In this document: one piece after another, positions 57,731 through 64,000 of the stretch
Position numbering within the stretch: position 1 is the stretch's first letter
How the letters are laid out: every line of letters begins with the position of its first letter
NCBI GenBank assembly: GCA_038030265.1
Contig: CM075938.1
Coordinates: forward strand, 46,803,189-46,867,188
Length of the DNA stretch: 64,000 bases
Source of the DNA: Corythucha ciliata
Lineage: Eukaryota; Arthropoda; Insecta; Hemiptera; Tingidae
Reading direction: 5' to 3'
The notes under the pieces: generated by a model
Databases searched by the model: none
What the model was told of the DNA's origin: nothing
What the model saw: only the letters and a program-made list of their open reading frames with translations
Made by a program: the position numbers and the translations under genes

Positions 57731-58016
57731 TGTAAGATTTGTGTACTTTGTACCCTATCTTAATAAATACGATTAAACCTTTAAGACGAGTTTAGTTCTA
57801 GTTGACCCACCGAAGTGTCAACGTCGTTTATTAATTACGCTTAGAAGAAGTGACATTCGTTTTAGATTTAGGTAAGTTTTTCACACGCTGTACTTATAGG
57901 AAATTAATATTACTTTCAATTTTTGTAATCTTGTTTTTATTTTTGTAATTATAGTATTTAACTGCATCTGACGAATAAAGATTTGATTAAGATAGACGGA
58001 AAAATCCTATCTTACA
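57731..58016 (+). repeat. 3' LTR
   Basis: 286 bp; carries one extra AAG in GCTTAGAAGAAGTGAC. No substitutions seen against the 5' LTR. Confidence 0.95.
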
Positions 58017-58159
58017 AATATATATACATATATAAATTCCGGAAACCACTAAATTCGTGTTCTAGAGGTTCTGAAACATGAAAAAAACATGTCATGACCC
58101 GTGTTTGCCACCATCACGACGAGACCAATAGTGCATTTTGACATAAATGAAATGCACTA

Positions 58160-58612
58160 AAAACGTTAATTTCCAGCTAAAACTGAGAAAAGTGCTAACT
58201 CCCTGGTAAACAAATTTTAAAAATCTGTAATATGCTGCTAAAATTGAGGAAAACGCCAAAACTCGTGGATAATTAAGAAACATCCCTCACGGGATAAAAA
58301 CGATACTTTGCTGCTAAAGTTGAGAAAATGCGCAAATTCATGGCTATGGGAGGGGGTGGGGCAAAACCGCTAATCTGTGACTGAAATTGAGAAGAACGAT
58401 ACACTCGGCCAAAATTGAGAAAAGCTCTAATTTGCTGTTTGAGTCCAAAAATCGCCCTTAACTGAGAGATTGAGGCAATGATGAGGCCAGCAAGATGTCC
58501 CGATTGCTCGGTGGAATGATGACTAAACTGTGAAATTACCCCCTCCCCTAACCCTTACGAGATTTCAATCTGATCCCCCCCCCCCCAGGACAAATTCCTA
58601 CCTACGCCACTG
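58160..58612 (+). mobile_element. Truncated copy of the 2.2 kb hAT-like element (right end)
   Basis: Matches 10661-11119 with few substitutions, ends with CCTACCTACGCCACTG, and lacks any recognisable left part or target duplication. Starts about 140 bp beyond the right LTR. Confidence 0.7.
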
Positions 58613-59779
58613 TTTTTGAAAGATCCAAACCGGCAGCGCCGCGTTTTATTTTTTGTTTTTTTCAAGTGAAGGACGAATAAATAGTTTTTGAATCAGTCAA
58701 ATGTGCTATTGGATTCCGTGCTTCCCCTTAATGTGTCAAAACCGAGAAATTTGGTCTCCGAAAGAGCCAGGTCCGTGGAATGGCTGTTTTGTGGGACAAA
58801 AACCTCTCAAATTTCATTTTTGAATGAGTTATTAACCCAGCTAAGTAGAATTTTGGTGTGAAATTGGCTTTAACACACCTATCTTGAAATATTTGAAGCC
58901 GTATTTTGCTCTGGAGAAGGGTTTGCGTTGGTTGAAAGAGCACTGCGATACTCGAGCGTTCCAATTTCATTAATTTTAGTTTTGGAATTTTATTTTTGTT
59001 TTTAATTCATACTCTCGTGATGCCTCTTATCAGCAACGCTGTTTTTCTCCCGTACTTTGCCATCTAGCAATTTTGCTCAATCAACGACGAGCAATAATGC
59101 CATTTATTTTGCATGTACTGTGTGTAAAACATTGCGGAAGATCAATCTCTTCCATCAGTTGACGGACTTTTTCAGCTTTGCCCGGGTCTCCGGAACCGTA
59201 ACAGCCCTTTGTAACATGATGAAGTGAAAATCAGACCAAACAGATTCATCTGTTCATGACTGAGGAAGTCGTTCTTATTAGGTACCTTGAAAATTGTCTT
59301 TTGCTGATCGTTGAAATTTTCATAAGCCACCGTACTGACCCAGGTGGTGTTGGCATTCCTCCCATCGTTTCTCGGTTTTCCTGTTTTTGTTTTTTTCTGT
59401 CTTACTGTAGTACTCCGAGAAGTCATCCTTTTTGACGATCAAGTGTGAAAAATTTTGCGAAAGATGAAAACAGATTGGAGGAGGAGCGTTTTGATAGACC
59501 ACTCATTATGGGGAGTGCGGGCACTGAAAATTTCATTCCACATAGTGAGAGTTCCACATCCTGTTCCTACTCCAGACTAAAAAGACGGATTCGTTCGGCC
59601 AGAAAATATCACACTTACTATTCACGCCCGCTAAGATGACCTTAATGACAGTTGAAGCGGTAAAACTGACTCTAATACGCGGTCTGTAAATGTTTAAACT
59701 TACAATTCACGCTTGAACTTGGGTTGAAAATTGCTTGACTGACTGATCACGCCCTACAAACTAGATGGCAACCGTCCAG

Positions 59780-60110
59780 ACAAAGACCATATCCCGTGAG
59801 GGTGAGAGAATGTCTCCATATAAATACCAGATAAACCTCGAAGAAGATGAAACTGTAACACAACAAACAAATAAAATAAAGACGAGAATCTGGGAAACGT
59901 GGAATGTGGAATGGAAACGGAAGGGTGACAAACTAGCGACGATAAATACAAGGCAGAGGGTGGACTAGTTTTCGAGTCCAGACCAAGACATGAACAAATT
60001 GTGCTGAGCAGATTGGGGATAGGGCACACGCGATGACGCACGCATATCTGCTGCTAGGTAGAAGCCAACCAAGATGCCCATATTGTGACGAAACGTTGAC
60101 GGTACTTTGA
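59780..60110 (+). pseudogene. Decayed LINE fragment (RNase H tail region)
   Basis: Plus-strand pieces TRIWETWNVEWKRKGDKL and HEQIVLSRLGIGHTR in one frame, then THAYLLLGRSQPRCPYCDET after a frame change at about 60033. The order leucine-rich -LSRLGIGHTR-, T-H-x-Y-L and a P-x-C-x-x-C motif is the usual C-terminal signature of Jockey/I-type non-LTR elements. At least one stop and one frameshift interrupt it. Confidence 0.55.
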
Positions 60111-61598
60111 GGGACTTTCTGAAGAGAGGTTGACAGTGAATCTTCCTGTGAATAAAAAATAATTATTTACAAAACCAACAGCAACAGAAAAACTACTAGT
60201 CTTTTTGAAAAATATAAAGGTATTTACCTTTTTGTAGGGGTGATTGTATGAATTATGTTGGAATAAGAAAATAAAGAGGACACTTGAGGGAGCGTAGGCC
60301 CTTAGCCCTAGTAGCTGGGCCTTGAGGGGAGGTGGTTTTAGCCGGTAGTCTGCGAGAGCCCGGCACTCTGTGCGTAAAATGCATTTCCACCTCCCTACCA
60401 AAACAAAAAACAAAAAAACAATACTCAGCTCGGGCACAATTACTGCCCGTGACGCGTGGACATTAGACATGTTTAAATACCCACAATATACGTATAGTTA
60501 CTGCTGTGGTAGTCATCAGTTGATGCTTGGGTACACTTATGGATGAGAATTAATGACTGCCTCAATCTCTAATGGTGATATTTTGTGGAAATATGACCTT
60601 TCTGATGGCGGCGGGGGTTTGTCCTGAAAAATTGTCTTTATGATTGCCGAGGTCTTTGACATCCTAATTGCGAGAACATTAAGTTATTACGGAGCAGTCA
60701 ATATTATTCATGAAAAAAACAGCAAATCACGGCTCCCAATTCCTTTTGTGCCGTTAAAACGCTAATGCAAATAAATCTATTGTTTAACTTATGGGATAAA
60801 AAAAATACAGGCTGTTATATCCTGCTCCACATCTAATCGTTCCATCAGACGAACCTCTAAAGAAGAAGAAGAAGAAAAAAAAACAACTTTCCCACAGCTT
60901 GACGCTACAATTAACAAAGCGCAGCAACCCTCATATATGGGGTGTCCAAATCCATTATCTTGAAATCCGCTCGATAGGAAGTTATAGATGGCGAAATGGT
61001 GGTAATTTAAAAAGTGAACAGAAAAAAAAATCCGCTTTGGGGGACTGAAAACGTATATAAATATCGTTAAACTTCACCATTTTATTCTAAGGGTTTCCAA
61101 GATAATTATTCCTTTTGTGTGATATCAAGAACGGCTTGAAACTTAGGTCACCGGAGATTTTTCATTTAAGTCAACAGAAGGTTTCTTTCCCGTCTTCTTC
61201 TCTTTTTAGCCACCATAACAACACTCATTTGCTCTCTTATTAAGCGCTAAGAGTGAAGAGAAGGAGTGAGGTTCATACGCCACCATGTATACAATAGAGA
61301 ACGAAACCTGCGTGAAAATGTATAGCCTTTCGTCGCCTTTACAGTCCCGACCAATTTTCAAGCCCCTACAGGCTTCGTCTATCCATCACAACGCGATAGC
61401 GTTGAGGGTTACATACGCTTGCTTGAGTACAGAAGTACTGCTCCAGCTCATCAAGATACCATTTTAAAGAAAATCAAGTCTTCCGGCCCCTCCCACGGTA
61501 AGCTACTGCGTGGGGTCTGAAGTCCAAGGAAGCAGCTGGACGCTTGCGGACCTTTCCGGGCTGCTTGAAGTCGAGAAAATCTGCTAAACGTAATTTCA

Positions 61599-61725
61599 TC
61601 GAGAAACGCTCATTTTTGGAGATTTTATGGAGCTCTTTAGAGCGTTGGTACTAGTGCCTCTTCGTTCGTGTACTTGTAGCTCTGGTAGAAGGGGGGATCT
61701 ATCCCCCATACGCCATACCTACGTC
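61599..61725 (-). mobile_element. Inverted, decayed left end of the 2.2 kb hAT-like element
   Basis: Reversed, it follows 8937-9055: shared blocks are GCTCATTTTTGG-GATTTTATGG, CTTCGTTCG and ACTTGTAGCTCTGGT, then a G run and GGGGGATAGATCCCCC. Confidence 0.55.
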
Positions 61726-63807
61726 TTTGCGACGAGACGACTTTCTTCGGGCTCGGGCGCTGGTCAAAAACTCACTCTCTCTGCGATCGCGCCTTCCTTT
61801 TCCGTTTGGCCCTTTCTTCCCCCTCTCCCACCTCTTCACTATACCAAAACTGCTGTGGGTCCTCACGCACTCGTTCATTTTCGGATAAAATATAATTAAG
61901 GTAGGATTCGCCTGCCTGCGCCAAGCCGCTTGCCTCGACTCCCCCCCCCCCAAATGTCATCGGTAGGGTGGGTGTGACCCATAACACCTGACCTGACCAC
62001 AAAAATTGACTTAATTCCTAAAATTGTCATGTCTCATTTCAATTTTAAAATTTGTGAACAGAAATCCAGGACAAATTGCGTCCTGCTGGATGACATTGCC
62101 CGGGATGCGGAACATAATTTGCCAGCCTGGGACTGACCCCGGTGGTAACTTTGAAAGGGAAACATTTGAAGAAGTTATTCTGACCTTCGGGAAAGTTGAT
62201 TCGCTCAACTTTAGAGTCAACAAGAACTGTACGGAACTGCACTGTGAACAAGCCATTGGAAGCGAGTTAACCACATTTAGATAAGAAAAATGATGGAAGC
62301 CTTTAAAAACGTTGACAAAAATATAACGTCATGTTTTCATTAAATTTCCGTGAGTAAAGGCATGAGTAAAAATTAGGAGGATTCCATTTTGCGACGATGA
62401 AACAAAACTTCAAACGTCATCATGCATGTTATGCTTGGCGAACTAAACGCTTCAAAGACGTTAATCTCATTTAAAAAAAGTAGAGAAAGTTATGGGCAAA
62501 TAATGACTTTTTCACATTAATAAATTCTGACGAAGACAGTTTATTTCCACTAATTCCACCCATCTCTTCAGCATTACTGTAAATTAATTGATTTCGATAG
62601 GATAAGTGGAAGTGAAATGGCTGTATAGGGGCAGACTTTTGTGCAAATGGAAAACGTATTAGAAAGCCATTTTCGGTCATTCAATCCCGCTTACAGGCGG
62701 GTGGTATTCTTTCTTTTTTATCGCCGTAGAAATCAATTTACTCTTCCATAGCAAAACAGACCTTCCCTATACTCTAACTTATACAAGCATCATTCACTCC
62801 CGTATATACGAAACTTATTTTGTTATCGCGGAGTACAGTCATTTGTTTCGCTCATTCATTTTAGAAAACAGGGAAAGTAATTAAGCCCGGACCAATTATT
62901 CGGCTCATATAGCTGTTGAAGTTTACTGCGGATAATGTTTTTCTTTCAATTTTAGGCATGGCTTAGCTTAAAAGAAAGGTTGGGAGATCCAACGCCGTAT
63001 ATAATAAGTACTTCCTGTCTTTCACACGGTGAGTAAAAAAATTATCGACGGAAGGTAACTGAGGTGCAGTGAAACTTTAACTATTTTCACTGCGAATTGG
63101 GTGTTGTAAATCAATCAATAAGTGGAAAATTTGACTGGATAACAGTGTGGGTTTCAGGGACGTATAAAGATCGCTCAACAGAACGGCTACCCTGGGTTGG
63201 ATAGAGACAGCCATTAAGTTTTCTATTCTTAAAGTTTGTCTTCTCTGTCCTCACAGCTTAGCTGGCCCTAAGAAAGCTATGTTCAGAGGTTAATGTGTGT
63301 AAACGGTAAATGTGCACATTTACCAAAGGAAATGAACACATTTTCCCATTCCGTCACATTTCCAGCTACTATTTATTCAGGCTTTGGTGTAGGGATGGGC
63401 AGCTTCTCTAGAATATTGCAGCGATGCACTCGTTAGGTCACACGTGTGTCGTATTGAAAACTATACCCAACAGTTTCCAGACCGACTCGTAAATTTCTGC
63501 AGAAAAACTTTAATTCCTATTTTCTGTACCCGATAGCCAGTTTTAGGGGTCCAATACCAGTTGCCAAAGCTCCCAAGTTTAGTTGCTCAAGTGTCATTTT
63601 CAGGGATACATTTCGCAGGTTTTACACTTCAGAAGGCCCCACCGACAGTTTACTGACAACATTGGGAGATTTTTATGGATAGCAACTCTAAACACGGGCA
63701 ATTTCTAGGTTGAAATCGACGGTTTCCTTGTAGAATTTCGAATTTATTGGTTAAAACCGTAGTTGGGAGCCCCGATTTTACGCCTGTTTGGCCATAAAAT
63801 TTGTTTA

Positions 63808-63981
63808 AGGCCGGTTCATCCACTGGCAGCGTTTTCGAGCGGCGCGACAATTGCGTACATCCCAAAGGCTCAAATTGAATGTGACATTGCCCACTGCAGG
63901 CTTAGCTGCAGTGCTCCCAATTTAAGCCATTTGGTAATTGGGATGTGCCGCTCGAAAACGCTTCCAGTGTACGACCGGCCT
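63808..63981. mobile_element. TAA-flanked MITE, about 174 bp
   Basis: The left arm GGCCGGTTCATCCACTGG, then GCGTTTTCGAGCGGC, is mirrored by GCCGCTCGAAAACGC then ACGACCGGCC at the right. TAA stands on both sides (63806-63808 and 63981-63983), so the element proper is GGCCGG to CCGGCC. Confidence 0.65.
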
Positions 63982-64000
63982 AATAACTGATGACCACTCT

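Larger units (their letters stand above)
53180..58016 (+). mobile_element. Complete Ty3-type LTR retrotransposon
   Basis: 283- and 286-bp LTRs bounded by TGTAAGAT and ATCTTACA enclose intact gag and pol. Flanks carry AATA on both sides (53176-53179 and 58017-58020). Domain order in Pol is protease, reverse transcriptase, RNase H, integrase, which defines the Ty3 group. No envelope-like ORF follows pol. The leader after the 5' LTR does not start with TGG, so the primer-binding site is not the usual tRNA 3'-end type or is displaced. Confidence 0.95.
58017..64000. other. Intergenic region right of the LTR element
   Basis: Holds a truncated copy of the 8.9-11.1 kb hAT-like element (58160-58612), a decayed LINE fragment (59780-60110), an inverted copy of that hAT-like element's left end (61599-61725) and a TAA-flanked MITE (63808-63981). 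The remaining open stretches are short and have no recognised motif. I see nothing in 60.5-61.5 and 62.3-63.3 kb. Confidence 0.55.

Noticed and set aside
53180..58016. Endogenous retrovirus with envelope
   Set aside because: Only about 60 nt separate the pol stop from the polypurine tract and 3' LTR; there is no room for an env gene.
59172..59426. 84-codon minus-strand ORF with charged composition
   Set aside because: No recognised domain, overlapping frames equally open, no splice evidence. It might be transposon debris, but I cannot support it.
60054..60470. 138-codon minus-strand ORF
   Set aside because: Antisense to the LINE remnant at its right part and low-complexity elsewhere; no motif.
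62024..62284. 86-codon plus-strand ORF
   Set aside because: Three overlapping frames on both strands are open to similar length, which suggests chance.

Overview
This is eukaryotic, invertebrate genomic DNA. The main gene has introns of up to 16.6 kb with GT-AG borders. Its product belongs to an animal actin-cytoskeleton family, and the rest of the window is crowded with transposons. An arthropod is the best guess, from the look of the smoothelin-like protein and of the Ty3-type Pol; the clade is not fixed by anything I can see. No bacterial features are present.

From 1 to about 48.1 kb lies one plus-strand gene, open at the left edge, encoding a smoothelin-like protein. I could join 22 exons in phase. 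Two smoothelin helical motifs (exon 1 and exons 14-15) and a C-terminal calponin-homology (CH) domain (exons 20-22) identify it. After exon 15 the transcript has two possible ends. One is a 2.8 kb exon that stops at 41094 without a CH domain (2463 visible codons). The other uses a donor at 38359 and continues to the CH-domain end at 48065 (1746 visible codons). Both spliced lengths are exact multiples of three.

The introns (2.8-19.4, 20.6-29.5, 30.4-34.5, 35.1-38.0 and 42.0-47.3 kb) are packed with degenerate arrays of about 20-35 bp units. There are at least five unit families, in both orientations. Several arrays sit inside non-autonomous hAT-like elements whose ends read CAG-GGCGGAT or CAG-GGCGTAG. 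Three of these elements have exact 8-bp target-site duplications, including one nested in another (8932-11119 inside 7768-11264). Others have 6/8 duplications. The element at 23011-26338 carries one array family and splits an array of another. This gives a concrete route by which the arrays spread. MITEs with long terminal inverted repeats (TIRs) and foldback elements are scattered among them, some nested.

From 48.1 to 64 kb I see no convincing host gene. The region holds a duplicated scrap of the smoothelin last exon, more arrays and MITEs, a tRNA-like 3' half, and a degraded retroelement Pol end. It also holds an unexplained 98-codon minus-strand open stretch and a decayed LINE fragment. 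Its centre is a complete Ty3-type LTR retrotransposon (53180-58016). Its LTRs differ only by one 3-bp indel, its gag and pol are open, a -1 slippery heptamer ends at the gag stop, and a 4-bp target duplication flanks it, so the insertion is recent.
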